Source of the DNA: Sporolactobacillus vineae DSM 21990 = SL153
Lineage (GTDB): Bacteria; Bacillota; Bacilli; Bacillales; Sporolactobacillaceae
Length of the DNA: 64,000 bases
Assembly: GCF_000377985.1 (NCBI RefSeq)
Contig: NZ_KB899049.1
Location: forward strand, 1 to 64,000
Direction: 5' to 3'
Of this stretch, positions 16,544-25,602 are shown one piece after another. Position 1 is the stretch's first letter, and the number at the start of each line of letters is the position of its first letter. The position numbers and the translations under genes are program-made. Under the pieces are notes generated by a model. It did no database searches, was not told the origin of the DNA, and saw only the letters and a list, made by a program, of their open reading frames with translations.

Positions 16544-16577
16544 TGATTTTGTCTGTCATACTCTGTCTCGCTGTTTC

Positions 16578-16622
16578 CGGCCCGGAAGTTTTCTGCCAAT
16601 GAACTTCCGGGCCGTATTTTTT
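16578..16622. terminator. Terminator after the aminopeptidase
   Basis: A perfect 13-bp stem (CGGCCCGGAAGTT/AACTTCCGGGCCG) is followed by TATTTTTT. Confidence 0.9.
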
Positions 16623-16830
16623 CCGTGGAACAAGCGAAAATTTTTTACAGTTTAAAAAAAGCGGTGTGAAAGCGAAATTCAGTGGATTCCACCTTTTGTT
16701 CAGTAGACATTTTCATCATATGGCTTAAAATTAAATAGGAATGACTTGCACAACTGAAGCGGCATGTCTTTTTGACAGGAGAGGGCTCCTGCCCGGCAAT
16801 TTTATTTCTTAGCAAAGAAGTGTATTCATA

Positions 16831-19128
16831 ATGGACGAACTGATGATTGACAGTACGCTTAGAGTCAACCTGATTGAAAAAGATGATTCGGTGCTGACCT
16901 TTTCTTTTGTGATTGAAGGCCCGCCGCTGACCTGGCGTGAACGTCTGCACCGGAAAATATTTGTCCAGCTGTACAGTGAGCCGGGCAATCACCCGGTGCA
17001 CGTGCCGGATGTGCATAAAAATGAGCCGTATAAGAACGACGAAGGGGAATTCGACTATTCGATGGGCCTGCGCAAGGACAAGATGCAGCTGGCTGTTCCC
17101 TATGAATACCTGCCGGAGGTCAAGTTCGGGGATCTGATTACGGCACGGATCAGCCTGGAAAATTCGGCGACCGGGGCGATTCTCGGCCTGGAACGTCTGT
17201 CGCTGATCGGCACCGAAAAAGGCACTCTGGTTGAGAATTCCGTAGAACTGATGGAGAGCTATCTGACCAGCGGGCTCGATGAGAAAGAACAGATCGAGAA
17301 AACCTGGTACTGGATGGAGCTGAATGCAGAAAGAAAACCGCTTCTGGAACAGGGGATCGGTTTTCTGAAAGAGATTGCCGGAAAGGGTTCGGCGGATGCA
17401 GCGATGAAGCTGCACGAGTTATATGAGGGCGGCCGGCTTGTACCGATCGATCACGGGGAAGCAAGAAAATGGCTGCAGCATGCTGAGAAAATCAAGCGCA
17501 ATGAGCTGATCCCCGGAGGAGCTGCCGGTAAGGAACAGATACCGGACAAGATCGTCGACGAGGATTCACTGAAAAAATGTGAGCAGCTGGCCAGAGCGGG
17601 TTATCCTGAGGCAAAATGGCTGATTTATCTGTTCAGTCTCTCACCGCAGGGCAAGTCCTACAACAGGGACACCGCCTTTAACTGGCTGAAGTCGGCGGCA
17701 GCAGACGGCGTTCAGCGTGCGGTCCGGAGTCTGGCCGATGCGTACCGGAAGCATTATGGATTCATTTCCAGAACGGATGCCGAGGATTATCTGGCTGTGC
17801 TGAAGAAGGCGGCGGATACGAAACAGCCGCTTGCCGAATATTACCTCTACCAGATCTACAGTGACGGCGATTGTCTCGGCCAGCCGCTCGGGAAGAATGA
17901 GAAGCAGGCTTATGATATGCTGCGCGAAGCTTCGGAGGACGGCAGTGTGGAGGCGGCCTATGAACTGTGGCACGCCTATGAGGACGGCAACCGGTTCCTG
18001 GAAGAGGAGAAAGCAGCGCTGAAGTGGCTGGCGATTGCGGCGGAGCGCGAATTCCCGCCGGCTGAGGAACGGCTCGGCGATCTTTACCTGGATGGAAAAG
18101 GGGTCAAACAGGATTCGGCTCAGGGGCTGGAACTTCTGAAGAAGGCGGCCGACCATCAGAACTGGGATGCGCAGCTGAAACTTTATCAGGGCTACTCACG
18201 CGGCTTTTACAAAAATATCTTTTTCGACAAGGATCAGGCACAGGCTGATGTACTGCTGCGCAAGTACGCCGAAGACGGCAACCCGAAAGCCTGCCTGCTG
18301 ATTGCGGATAAATACGAGCAGGGCAACAGCATGGTGATGGAGCACCGGGAAGTGTTCCATTACCTGGCGATTGCGGCGAAAGAGGACTATGCGCCGGCTA
18401 AATTCCGGATGGCCAATATCTTGCTCGACGGCTATTACGTCCGCGAAGACCGGGAAAAGGCGAAACAGCTTCTGAACGAAGCGGCGGCATCCGGCCTGCC
18501 TGAGGCCCAGTTTGCTCTGTACCGCTATTATACGACCGGTTATAAATCGATCAGCGCTTCCGGTGTCAACCGGGAGCGGGCCGTCCGCTGGCTGCTTAAG
18601 GCGGCGCAGAAGCTTCCGGAGGCGCAATATGAAGTCTGGGCACTGCGCAATGACGGTCAGTCGGCATCGATGGATGTGACGCAGGAACAGTCGATGGACT
18701 TCCTGTTCCGCAGTGCGTCGATGAACTTCAGTCCGGCGCTCTATCGGGTCGGCATGGCGTTCGGCACCGGAACGGGTGTGGACAAGAATCCGGAGCGCGG
18801 GATTCGGCTGATCGAGAAAGCTGCCGCACTGCATAATCCGGAAGCCATGTACACGCTGGCCGAACTCAAGACAAAGGGCACGTTCGAAGGCGCGTCGGTC
18901 AAGCAGGATTCCGAAGAGGGGATGCATCTGCTTCTGCTGTCCGCAGAGCTCGGTTATGCGCCTGCCTGCGAACGGATCAAGAAATTTTACGAAGCAGGCG
19001 ACCTTCCGGGAGAATCCGAAGTATGGCTGAAAACGATCTTCCGGAATCTGCCGGCATCTGAACGCAAGAATCTCAACCTGTCGTCCGGCGATGCGGAAGC
19101 CGCAGCCGGCAAGTCGGAAACAGAATAA
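16831..19128 (+). CDS. Large Sel1-repeat (TPR-like) protein of unknown role
   Basis: This 765-residue, acidic soluble protein has no signal peptide. Residues about 1-135 form a beta-rich domain I do not recognise. From about 170 to 740 it is built of Sel1-like helical repeats, seen as recurring units of the type A-x-x-x-L-x-x-x-Y-x-x-G followed by A-x-x-W/L-L-x-x-A-A. Sel1 repeats serve as protein-binding scaffolds. It is a single-gene transcript flanked by terminators. The ribosome site (AAGAAGTG) is modest. Partners are unknown. Confidence 0.8.
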   Translation: MDELMIDSTLRVNLIEKDDSVLTFSFVIEGPPLTWRERLHRKIFVQLYSEPGNHPVHVPDVHKNEPYKNDEGEFDYSMGLRKDKMQLAVPYEYLPEVKFGDLITARISLENSATGAILGLERLSLIGTEKGTLVENSVELMESYLTSGLDEKEQIEKTWYWMELNAERKPLLEQGIGFLKEIAGKGSADAAMKLHELYEGGRLVPIDHGEARKWLQHAEKIKRNELIPGGAAGKEQIPDKIVDEDSLKKCEQLARAGYPEAKWLIYLFSLSPQGKSYNRDTAFNWLKSAAADGVQRAVRSLADAYRKHYGFISRTDAEDYLAVLKKAADTKQPLAEYYLYQIYSDGDCLGQPLGKNEKQAYDMLREASEDGSVEAAYELWHAYEDGNRFLEEEKAALKWLAIAAEREFPPAEERLGDLYLDGKGVKQDSAQGLELLKKAADHQNWDAQLKLYQGYSRGFYKNIFFDKDQAQADVLLRKYAEDGNPKACLLIADKYEQGNSMVMEHREVFHYLAIAAKEDYAPAKFRMANILLDGYYVREDREKAKQLLNEAAASGLPEAQFALYRYYTTGYKSISASGVNRERAVRWLLKAAQKLPEAQYEVWALRNDGQSASMDVTQEQSMDFLFRSASMNFSPALYRVGMAFGTGTGVDKNPERGIRLIEKAAALHNPEAMYTLAELKTKGTFEGASVKQDSEEGMHLLLLSAELGYAPACERIKKFYEAGDLPGESEVWLKTIFRNLPASERKNLNLSSGDAEAAAGKSETE

Positions 19129-19149
19129 AGGTCATTAAAGACATTAGAA

Positions 19150-19188
19150 GACACCTTCTGCCTGAGTGCGGAGGGTGCTTTTTTTTTT
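19150..19188 (+). terminator. Terminator after the Sel1 gene
   Basis: The stem ACACCTTC/GAGGGTGC runs into a run of ten T. Confidence 0.75.
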
Positions 19189-19221
19189 AGCGCGCCCGGC
19201 ATGGGCGGCAGCCGGGACGGA

Positions 19222-20151
19222 TTATCGGTCCTCAGCACGATTTTTACGGTCTTCAGCCGGTTTGCAGCCTGTTTCATGCGCAGGTGCCGGAACCGTCCGC
19301 GGGTTGGCCCGGATCACGGACGATGAATAGAAGCTGAAAATAACCCGACCGCCGCTGCTGCTTGCCCGGATCAGCACCGGGAGTCCGTAGCTGTTCCGGA
19401 AACGGAAATCCGGCCCCATCCAGCTGACGGTGGCATCTCTGCCGGGCGGAACGTAGGCAACGCGTTTGCTGTGCGCATAACGTTCAACGATGTGCAGGCC
19501 GGCACGATCGGCGGCATTGAATAAGGTTGAGGATACCTGGCAGATTCCGCCGCCGATGCCCTCGGAATATTCTCCTTTCACAATAATGCGGGCTGTCTGA
19601 TAGCCCTTCTGGCGTGTGCGCTGGCCCAGTGTCCGATTAAAGGAAAAGATCCTTCCGGGAAAGACCACTTGATTGTTGATCGATCGGACAGCCAGCTCAA
19701 TATTATGCGTCCGGGCCTTATTACCGGGATTGAAGTAAGTCATGTAGGTACCGATGCGCTGCGTCCGGATTTCGGAGAGCAGTTCAGAATCGACTTCCGG
19801 ATACACTTTTTGTAACGGCACGATAACCCGGGCAGACTGTTTACTGTAGAAAAAGTGCTGAAACTGGTCGATAAAATTTTCCCGGTCCAAAGTGTATCCG
19901 GCCCTTTCAGCGACAATCTGATGATTCGGTCCGAGTGTTGCGTTAACGGGCGAACGCACGGTTTTATCACTGAGTTTAGCAATAAACTGATCCAGTTTTT
20001 GCCGGTCAATAACCGGTAACCCCGGAGCGGTAAATTCCGACCGACTGACCTGTGCGATCGTCTTTCCATGGTCTTCGATGATTAGCTGATCCTGCGGCGC
20101 CGGCGGGGAAGCAATCAGCATCAGTCCCGCAAGCATCAGTTTTAGAAACAC
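19222..20151 (-). CDS. VanW-family protein, exported
   Basis: This 309-residue protein starts at GTG 20151 after AGGGGGTGA; the longer frame to 20223 lacks a ribosome site. A short hydrophobic N-terminus (LKLMLAGLMLIA) suggests export or membrane anchoring. Residues about 60-130 look like a peptidoglycan-binding-type domain. The VanW domain follows, with FSFNRTLGQRT, EGIGGGICQVSSTLFNA and RDATVSWMGPDFRFRN. Related proteins in Bacilli (YoaR-like) are cell-envelope proteins of unknown activity. It ends close to the Sel1 gene, convergent with it. Confidence 0.88.
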   Translation of the reverse strand: MFLKLMLAGLMLIASPPAPQDQLIIEDHGKTIAQVSRSEFTAPGLPVIDRQKLDQFIAKLSDKTVRSPVNATLGPNHQIVAERAGYTLDRENFIDQFQHFFYSKQSARVIVPLQKVYPEVDSELLSEIRTQRIGTYMTYFNPGNKARTHNIELAVRSINNQVVFPGRIFSFNRTLGQRTRQKGYQTARIIVKGEYSEGIGGGICQVSSTLFNAADRAGLHIVERYAHSKRVAYVPPGRDATVSWMGPDFRFRNSYGLPVLIRASSSGGRVIFSFYSSSVIRANPRTVPAPAHETGCKPAEDRKNRAEDR

Positions 20152-20279
20152 GCGCTCACCCCCTGTTTTAGTATGGACGTTTTTTTCTTTCTTACGATAA
20201 TTCTGTTTCAGGGATAGGCACAAAGTTGTACTGTCAAAGAAGTTGACATCAAATTTACATTATTTGGTGCAAAAGCCTT

Positions 20280-20308
20280 TTTACAGACAGGTACAGGCTG
20301 TTTATGAT
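20280..20308 (+). promoter_or_regulatory. Promoter upstream of the 5'-nucleotidase gene
   Basis: TTTACA (20280-20285), a 17-bp spacer and TATGAT (20303-20308) give a predicted start near 20315. That leaves a leader of about 178 nt before the gene. Confidence 0.55.
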
Positions 20309-20365
20309 GACGGTGAAGGAACGGGCAGAAGGGTGAACCTGATGATCAGGAAAGGAGCTTACTGC

Positions 20366-20419
20366 ATGGGTACAGCTGAAAGTTGTTTGTTTCCGTTTTT
20401 CCCTGCCAGATATACATAA
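20366..20419 (+). CDS. Possible 17-codon leader peptide
   Basis: An ATG at 20366 is preceded by AAAGGAG at ideal spacing and opens a 17-codon frame ending at 20417-20419, inside the leader of the nucleotidase gene. The peptide (MGTAESCLFPFFPARYT) resembles nothing I know. It may regulate the downstream gene or be chance. Confidence 0.25.
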   Translation: MGTAESCLFPFFPARYT

Positions 20420-20492
20420 GTGCAGTCACTTAGAAACCGTTGACTTTTGAATTGATTTTAAAATTTTTAAAAATTTCTAGGAGGATCTGAGA

Positions 20493-22301
20493 ATGACCAA
20501 AGTCATAATCAAAGCAGCACGTTTCGGTCTGGCTTTATTGCTTGCTTTTGCGCTCTCATTGCCTGTTGTCCCGGCGCTTCCGGCCGCAGCGAAGGCAAAA
20601 GAGACAACGATCCCGATCCAGCTGCTCGGTATCAACGATTTTCACGGGAATCTTGATACTGTTGCGAAAGATCCGGGCGGAAATCCGATTGGCGGTGCAG
20701 ATTATCTGGCTGCAAATCTGAATCAGGCGACCCGGGCATTCATGGCCGCCCATCCTCACGCAACGAAGAATAATTCCATCCGCGTGGAGAACGGGGATAT
20801 GGTCGGCGCCAGCCCGGCGGTTTCCGGACTGCTTCAGGATGAGCCGACGATGAAGGCGCTGCAGGCGATGAAGTTCCAGGTTGGCACCCTGGGCAACCAC
20901 GAGTTTGATGAGGGCCTTCCGGAATTCAAACGGATTCTTGATGGAAAGAAGCCGGCGCCGAAGAACAAATACGCCAGCAGTGACGGCGTCGACATCGTTG
21001 GCAATTACCCGCAGGTTAAGTCGCAAATGGACATTGTCGCGGCAAATGTGGTCGACAGGCAGACTGGAAAGATACCTGAAGGCTTTAAGCCGTATACAAT
21101 CAAGACAGTGAAAAGCAGCGGCCATAAGATCCGGGTCGGTTTTATCGGCCTGATTACGACCAGGGCGACGACGGTGATTTTGCACAGTCAGATCGTTAAT
21201 CTCGATTTTCTTAATGAAACAGATACGATTGTCAAATACGAGAAGATTTTACGCGCCAGGGGGGTCCATGCCATTGTGGTCCTCGATCACACCGCGGCGG
21301 TCAGCCCGGGCTCACCGGCCGGAGGTTCTGACGGATCGGTCAGCGGAGACGCTGCCGATGTGATGCGTCAGGTGAACCAGAAGGACCCGAACAATTCGGT
21401 GGATGTGTTCTTTGCCGGACACTCGCATCAGTTTGCCAACGGCGTGATCGGCAGCACGCGGATCATCCAGGCGCTGAGCTTCGGCCGGGCATTCGATGAC
21501 GTTCAGGGTGAACTCAGTACGAAGACGAAGGATTTTGTGTCTGCGCCGGATGCTGCCGTTAAGTACAACGAACGCAGCGGTATTGTGCCGGATCCTGAGG
21601 TCGCACATATTGTAAAAGATGCGGAGCAACGTGTGGCACCGTTAATCAGCAGTGTGATCGGGTACGCTAAGAATCCCGTTTATTCCCGTTCCGGAACCGG
21701 CTTTGATCCGGAAACGGAGGTTGGCGACCTGGTCACCGATGCACAGCTTTTTGAGGCCAATCAGGAAGGCAAAAGTGTTGACTTCGCAATCACGAATAAC
21801 GGCGGGATCCGTTCCGATTTGATCACGACGCCGGCTGCAGACGGCAGGAATGCGATCACCTGGGGCGCGGCTCAGGCGGTCCAGCCGTTCGGAAACTTTT
21901 TACAGATCGTGGAACTGAGCGGGCGTGATCTTGTCACGGCACTGAACCAGCAATATGACGACAGTCTTTACTATCTGCAGATTGCCGGTCTGAGCTATCA
22001 GTATGCGCCGTCACCGGATGATCCGCTATACAAGTATAAGGTGGTCGGCATCACAACAGCAGACGGACAGCCCTTTGATCTGAATAAGACCTATCGCGTG
22101 GTGATCAATGACTTCCTTTTTGGCGGCGGTGACGGATTCTCTGTGTTCACAAAGGGCCATATGGTGGATACCCTGAATGGTCTGGACACGGACGTATTTG
22201 TTCAATATATCAAGGATCAGACTGCAGCCGGTCAGGTCATCGATCCACAGGTGACAGGCCGCCGGGTGCTAGTGAATTCGACTGATTTTCTCGGGAACTA
22301 A
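20493..22301 (+). CDS. Secreted 5'-nucleotidase/2',3'-cyclic phosphodiesterase-type enzyme
   Basis: This 602-residue protein has an N-terminal signal peptide (cleavage near the ALPAAAKA region). The metallophosphatase domain shows INDFHGNLD, ENGDMVGASP, GTLGNHEFDEG and AGHSHQF, which bind two metal ions. The C-terminal 5'-nucleotidase domain (about 360-580) shows NNGGIRSDL and FGNFLQIVELSGRDL. It probably scavenges phosphate or nucleosides outside the cell. No sorting motif is present, so it should be released. AGGAGG precedes the ATG. Confidence 0.93.
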   Translation: MTKVIIKAARFGLALLLAFALSLPVVPALPAAAKAKETTIPIQLLGINDFHGNLDTVAKDPGGNPIGGADYLAANLNQATRAFMAAHPHATKNNSIRVENGDMVGASPAVSGLLQDEPTMKALQAMKFQVGTLGNHEFDEGLPEFKRILDGKKPAPKNKYASSDGVDIVGNYPQVKSQMDIVAANVVDRQTGKIPEGFKPYTIKTVKSSGHKIRVGFIGLITTRATTVILHSQIVNLDFLNETDTIVKYEKILRARGVHAIVVLDHTAAVSPGSPAGGSDGSVSGDAADVMRQVNQKDPNNSVDVFFAGHSHQFANGVIGSTRIIQALSFGRAFDDVQGELSTKTKDFVSAPDAAVKYNERSGIVPDPEVAHIVKDAEQRVAPLISSVIGYAKNPVYSRSGTGFDPETEVGDLVTDAQLFEANQEGKSVDFAITNNGGIRSDLITTPAADGRNAITWGAAQAVQPFGNFLQIVELSGRDLVTALNQQYDDSLYYLQIAGLSYQYAPSPDDPLYKYKVVGITTADGQPFDLNKTYRVVINDFLFGGGDGFSVFTKGHMVDTLNGLDTDVFVQYIKDQTAAGQVIDPQVTGRRVLVNSTDFLGN

Positions 22302-22319
22302 TCCCGGCAGTAGTTAACA

Positions 22320-22352
22320 GGGCACTGCTTTCCGAAGCGGTGTCTTTTTTTT
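22320..22352 (+). terminator. Terminator after the 5'-nucleotidase
   Basis: The stem GGCACTGCTT pairs with AAGCGGTGTC around TCCG and is followed by eight T. Confidence 0.85.
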
Positions 22353-22429
22353 CGATGGCGCGAATCAGTTCAAATTAAGCGGACTCTGTGCGAAAATAAT
22401 AGGTGAAAAAAATTCCGGGAGACCGTCAG

Positions 22430-22957
22430 ATGGCAGAAACAAAATCGGCAGCGCTGCACTATTCCATGCGCCCCATGATTGGCGCCAGGCCGCATATATT
22501 AATCCTTGGCTCCATGCCCGGTGCCCAGTCGCTGAAGATGCAGCAATACTACGCGAATCCGCGCAACCAGTTTTGGCGGATTCTCGGGACGCTGTTCGGC
22601 CGGAAAGCGGCGTTCGAGAGCTATGAACAGAAATGCGATTTTCTCAAAAAGAATCAAGTTGCCTTGTGGGATTCGATCCACCAGTGCCGGCGGCAGGGCA
22701 GTCTGGATTCAGCGATCCGGGAAGAGGAACCGAACGACATTCCCGGTCTGCTCGACATGCATCCCGGCATCCGGCTGGTCGCGTTCAACGGCAGCAAATC
22801 CTGCGGCGTGTTTCGAAAAAGTTTTGGATTCCGCCGGCTGAAGGAGCGCGGGATCGCACATCTTCGGCTCCCGTCCACCAGCCCGACGCCCAGCCGTTAT
22901 CCGAAGTCGCTGGCGGAGAAGATTGACGACTGGTCGGTGATTAAAGACTACCTGTAG
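22430..22957 (+). CDS. DNA-deoxyinosine glycosylase (uracil-DNA glycosylase superfamily)
   Basis: This 175-residue enzyme belongs to the hypoxanthine/uracil glycosylase branch. The motif GSMPGAQSLKMQQYYANPRN near the N-terminus, WDSIHQCRRQGSLD and the late LPSTSPTPSRY are characteristic. It removes deaminated bases from DNA. I prefer ATG 22430 (GGGAG at 9 bases); GTG 22403 is an alternative giving 184 residues. It has no obvious partner gene. Confidence 0.85.
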   Translation: MAETKSAALHYSMRPMIGARPHILILGSMPGAQSLKMQQYYANPRNQFWRILGTLFGRKAAFESYEQKCDFLKKNQVALWDSIHQCRRQGSLDSAIREEEPNDIPGLLDMHPGIRLVAFNGSKSCGVFRKSFGFRRLKERGIAHLRLPSTSPTPSRYPKSLAEKIDDWSVIKDYL

Positions 22958-23111
22958 TCGGCTGATTCGGTTAAAAGCTGAAATCCATTGAATGACTACC
23001 GGAATTAATGGAATTAGTGTAGACTAGGGTTAGGCTGAAGGCGACAAGATTTCAGTCCGTTCGTGAGAAAATACACAAGACAGAATTCAAGCGTAAAGGA
23101 GATCATTATAT

Positions 23112-23597
23112 ATGGCAAAAGTGGAAAGTTTTACACTCGATCATACAAAAGTCAAAGCACCCTATGTCCGGCTGATCACAACTGAGCACGGACCTAAGGG
23201 CGACAAGATACAGAATTACGACCTGCGTCTGGTTCAGCCGAATGAAAATGCGATTCCGACAGCAGGGCTGCACACAATTGAACACATGCTGGCCGGGCTG
23301 CTCAGAGATCGCCTCAACGGCGTGATCGACTGCTCTCCGTTCGGCTGCCGCACAGGTTTCCACCTGATTCTGTGGGGGGAACATGATCCGGTTGACGTGG
23401 CCAGGGCATTGAAGGGTTCACTGGAATTCATCGCCGGACCGGCAACATGGGACGACGTGCAGGGGACAACGATCAAGAGCTGCGGCAACTACCGCGATCA
23501 TTCCCTGTTTTCCGCCAAAGAATGGGCAAAGAAGATTCTCGCTGAAGGCATCAGCTCGGATCCGTTCGAGCGCAAAGTCGTCACCGAATCTCTGTAA
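23112..23597 (+). CDS. luxS: S-ribosylhomocysteine lyase LuxS
   Basis: This 161-residue enzyme cleaves S-ribosylhomocysteine to homocysteine and DPD, the precursor of autoinducer 2. The zinc ligands H54 and H58 lie in HTIEH (with E57 between), and C124 lies in KSCGNYRDH. The catalytic Cys is in SPFGCRTGF (C79). AAAGGAG precedes the ATG. The gene stands alone, so the partner nucleosidase is encoded elsewhere. Confidence 0.98.
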   Translation: MAKVESFTLDHTKVKAPYVRLITTEHGPKGDKIQNYDLRLVQPNENAIPTAGLHTIEHMLAGLLRDRLNGVIDCSPFGCRTGFHLILWGEHDPVDVARALKGSLEFIAGPATWDDVQGTTIKSCGNYRDHSLFSAKEWAKKILAEGISSDPFERKVVTESL

Positions 23598-23612
23598 TCA
23601 TTAGAAAACGTC

Positions 23613-23662
23613 GGCGGGGCCGAAACACTGATTAAGTTCACTGTTTCGGCCCCGTTTTTTAA
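23613..23662 (+). terminator. Terminator after luxS
   Basis: The 12-bp stem GGGGCCGAAACA/TGTTTCGGCCCC is followed by GTTTTTT. Confidence 0.9.
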
Positions 23663-23742
23663 AAGAGAGCTCTGCGGGATTGGGTGGCGCCGGAGCGTAC
23701 ATTGCTCATTCCGCAGTGTATGAAAAATTTCGAAGTGCAACG

Positions 23743-23781
23743 ATAAAAAGTCCGCCGGGGCAATCCGGGCGGACTTTTATC
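23743..23781. terminator. Bidirectional terminator downstream of the NlpC/P60 gene
   Basis: The stem AAAAGTCCGCC/GGCGGACTTTT has A- and T-rich arms and so works in both directions. Confidence 0.85.
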
Positions 23782-23805
23782 AAATTCGTTAATCATGCAA
23801 TCTTT

Positions 23806-24255
23806 TTAGTAAGAGAAGACGCGGCGTGCCCTGGCATATCTCGGCTTCCAGTAGTGAGAAGAAGGTCCGACAAAAACGCCCGTTTTTTTAATGCCGCTGT
23901 ATTCAGCGTCCACCATCTTGCCCTTGCCGGCATAGATCCCGACGTGTGAAACGACGCCGCGGCGTCCGGTGTAAAAGAAGACCAGATCGCCGGCTTTAAG
24001 ATGCTTTACGCTGACAGCATGTCCGACCCGAGCCTGCTGCTTCGCTGTGCGAGGCAGCGTGTAACCAAATTTCTTATACACCTTTTTCGTAAGGGAGGAG
24101 CAGTCACTGATCCCATAACGATAGGGTTCATGATGTGACAGGGCAACTTTGACGATTGCAGAGCCGCTGACTTTTTTCGCCTGAATTTCCGTGAAAGAAC
24201 TCGTGAACAGTGCAAAGACGATGCCAATAACTGCGAACAATTTAATCCACTTCAT
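23806..24255 (-). CDS. Small secreted NlpC/P60-family peptidoglycan hydrolase
   Basis: This protein of about 149 residues has a signal peptide (MKWIKLFAVIGIVFALF..., cleavage near IQA-KK). A single NlpC/P60 domain follows. The catalytic Cys is in ISDCSSLTKKVYKKFGYTLPR, and the His is in VSHVGIYAGKGKMVDA. Enzymes of this type cut gamma-D-Glu-diaminopimelate bonds. There are no SH3, LysM or other wall-binding domains, which is shorter than most relatives. The ATG at 24255 and a TTG at 24258 are both possible starts. Confidence 0.92.
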   Translation of the reverse strand: MKWIKLFAVIGIVFALFTSSFTEIQAKKVSGSAIVKVALSHHEPYRYGISDCSSLTKKVYKKFGYTLPRTAKQQARVGHAVSVKHLKAGDLVFFYTGRRGVVSHVGIYAGKGKMVDAEYSGIKKTGVFVGPSSHYWKPRYARARRVFSY

Positions 24256-24500
24256 CAATTCGGTGCCCCCTATGTATCTCTCACAACTTATTTGCTTCTA
24301 TGTGTTTCGTTCTTCTTCATCAACAAAGTCGATTTTACGCTCCTCATTTTTCAGAAAGCTTACGGGATCATTACAATAAAATAAAAAGGAAGAGCGAATT
24401 TGTAATAAAAATGTCATATTGTGCTGCCGGACCGACATGAGCAGACCTCATTCGTCTCGTAATGGCGGCGCTTTTCGAGTACTAAAAGGCAGATCTTTTG

Positions 24501-24509
24501 TGATATGAT
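24501..24509 (+). promoter_or_regulatory. Promoter of the aguA-aguB operon
   Basis: An extended -10 (TG-A-TATGAT, hexamer 24504-24509) predicts a start near 24516. This excludes the in-frame start at 24505 and supports 24550. Confidence 0.5.
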
Positions 24510-24549
24510 AGAAGCCGGTAAAATGAAAAAAGAACGTGAGAGGACTGCG

Positions 24550-25602
24550 ATGAAGGAGTTAATCAGGGGACTTCACATGCCCGCCGAATGGGAAAAACAC
24601 GAACGAACATTGATTGCTTTTCCTGTCCGGGAAACGATGTGCTATCCGGAAGATGCAGCGCGGGTCTGTGCCGGCTACGCGGCGCTTGCCCATGCCATTT
24701 CTGAGTTTGAACCGGTTACGGTGATTACCCGCCCGGGAGAAGCGGTACCCATACTGAATACATCCGGCAATCCAATGATCGATCTGCTGCCTCTGCCTCA
24801 TAATGATTCCTGGATTCGTGACAACGGACCGACATTTCTGGTCGACGGGCAGGGTCACCGGGCCGGTATCAACTGGCATTTCAATGCCTGGGGCGAAAAA
24901 TATCCGGACTGGGCTCTGGATGATCGGCTGGCGCCGCTGCTGCTGGATCATTTTCAAACACCGCGCATCGATGCACCGCTGGTCCTTGAGGGCGGGTCGA
25001 TCCATGCAGACGGTGCGGGGACACTGCTGACTACGGAGCAATGCCTCCTCAGTCCGAATCGCAATCCCCGGCTGAGCCGGGCGCAGATTGAAGCGGAACT
25101 GAAACGTCTGCTCGGCATCCGGACGATCATCTGGCTGAACCGGGGACTTGCCGGCGACGAAACCGACGGCCATGTAGATAATCTCGCCTGCTTCGCTGCT
25201 CCGGGAAAAGTGCTGCTGCAGACCTGTGATCATCCTGATGATCCGAATTACCAGGTTACCAGGAAAAATCTTGAGATTCTCCGCCGGGCGACGGATGCCC
25301 GCGGACGGAAAATTGACGTGATTCCGATCCCGCAGCCGCCGCTGCGCATGTTCAGGGGGAAACGCCTGACGCTGAGTTACCTGAACTTTTATCTGGTGAA
25401 CGGCGGTGTGATTCTGCCGGTCTTCGGCGGCGATGCGGCCGCAACCGACAAAGCCGCGGTCGAGCGTATCGGTCAGGCGTTCGCCGGGCGGCGTGTCCGG
25501 ACAATTGACGGCACGGCAGTCATTACTGAAGGCGGCAATGTTCATTGTGCGACGCAGCAGATACCGGCCATACAGGGGGGAAAGAAGCATGAGAACGATT
25601 AA
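24550..25602 (+). CDS. aguA: Agmatine deiminase
   Basis: This 350-residue enzyme converts agmatine to N-carbamoylputrescine and ammonia. Typical motifs are MPAEWEKHERTLIAFP, NDSWIRDNGPTF, LEGGSIHADG, DETDGHVDN and the catalytic-Cys block EGGNVHCATQQIP near the end. The ATG at 24550 follows GAGAGG. The 3' end overlaps aguB by 14 bases, so the pair is one operon for putrescine formation. Confidence 0.96.
   Translation: MKELIRGLHMPAEWEKHERTLIAFPVRETMCYPEDAARVCAGYAALAHAISEFEPVTVITRPGEAVPILNTSGNPMIDLLPLPHNDSWIRDNGPTFLVDGQGHRAGINWHFNAWGEKYPDWALDDRLAPLLLDHFQTPRIDAPLVLEGGSIHADGAGTLLTTEQCLLSPNRNPRLSRAQIEAELKRLLGIRTIIWLNRGLAGDETDGHVDNLACFAAPGKVLLQTCDHPDDPNYQVTRKNLEILRRATDARGRKIDVIPIPQPPLRMFRGKRLTLSYLNFYLVNGGVILPVFGGDAAATDKAAVERIGQAFAGRRVRTIDGTAVITEGGNVHCATQQIPAIQGGKKHEND

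Noticed and set aside
18196-18927. 243-residue minus-strand frame opposite the Sel1 gene
   Set aside because: Its periodicity reflects the Sel1 repeats; it has no start signal.
23680-23949. 89-residue plus-strand frame over the luxS/NlpC gap
   Set aside because: It runs through a strong bidirectional terminator and into the NlpC/P60 gene on the other strand.
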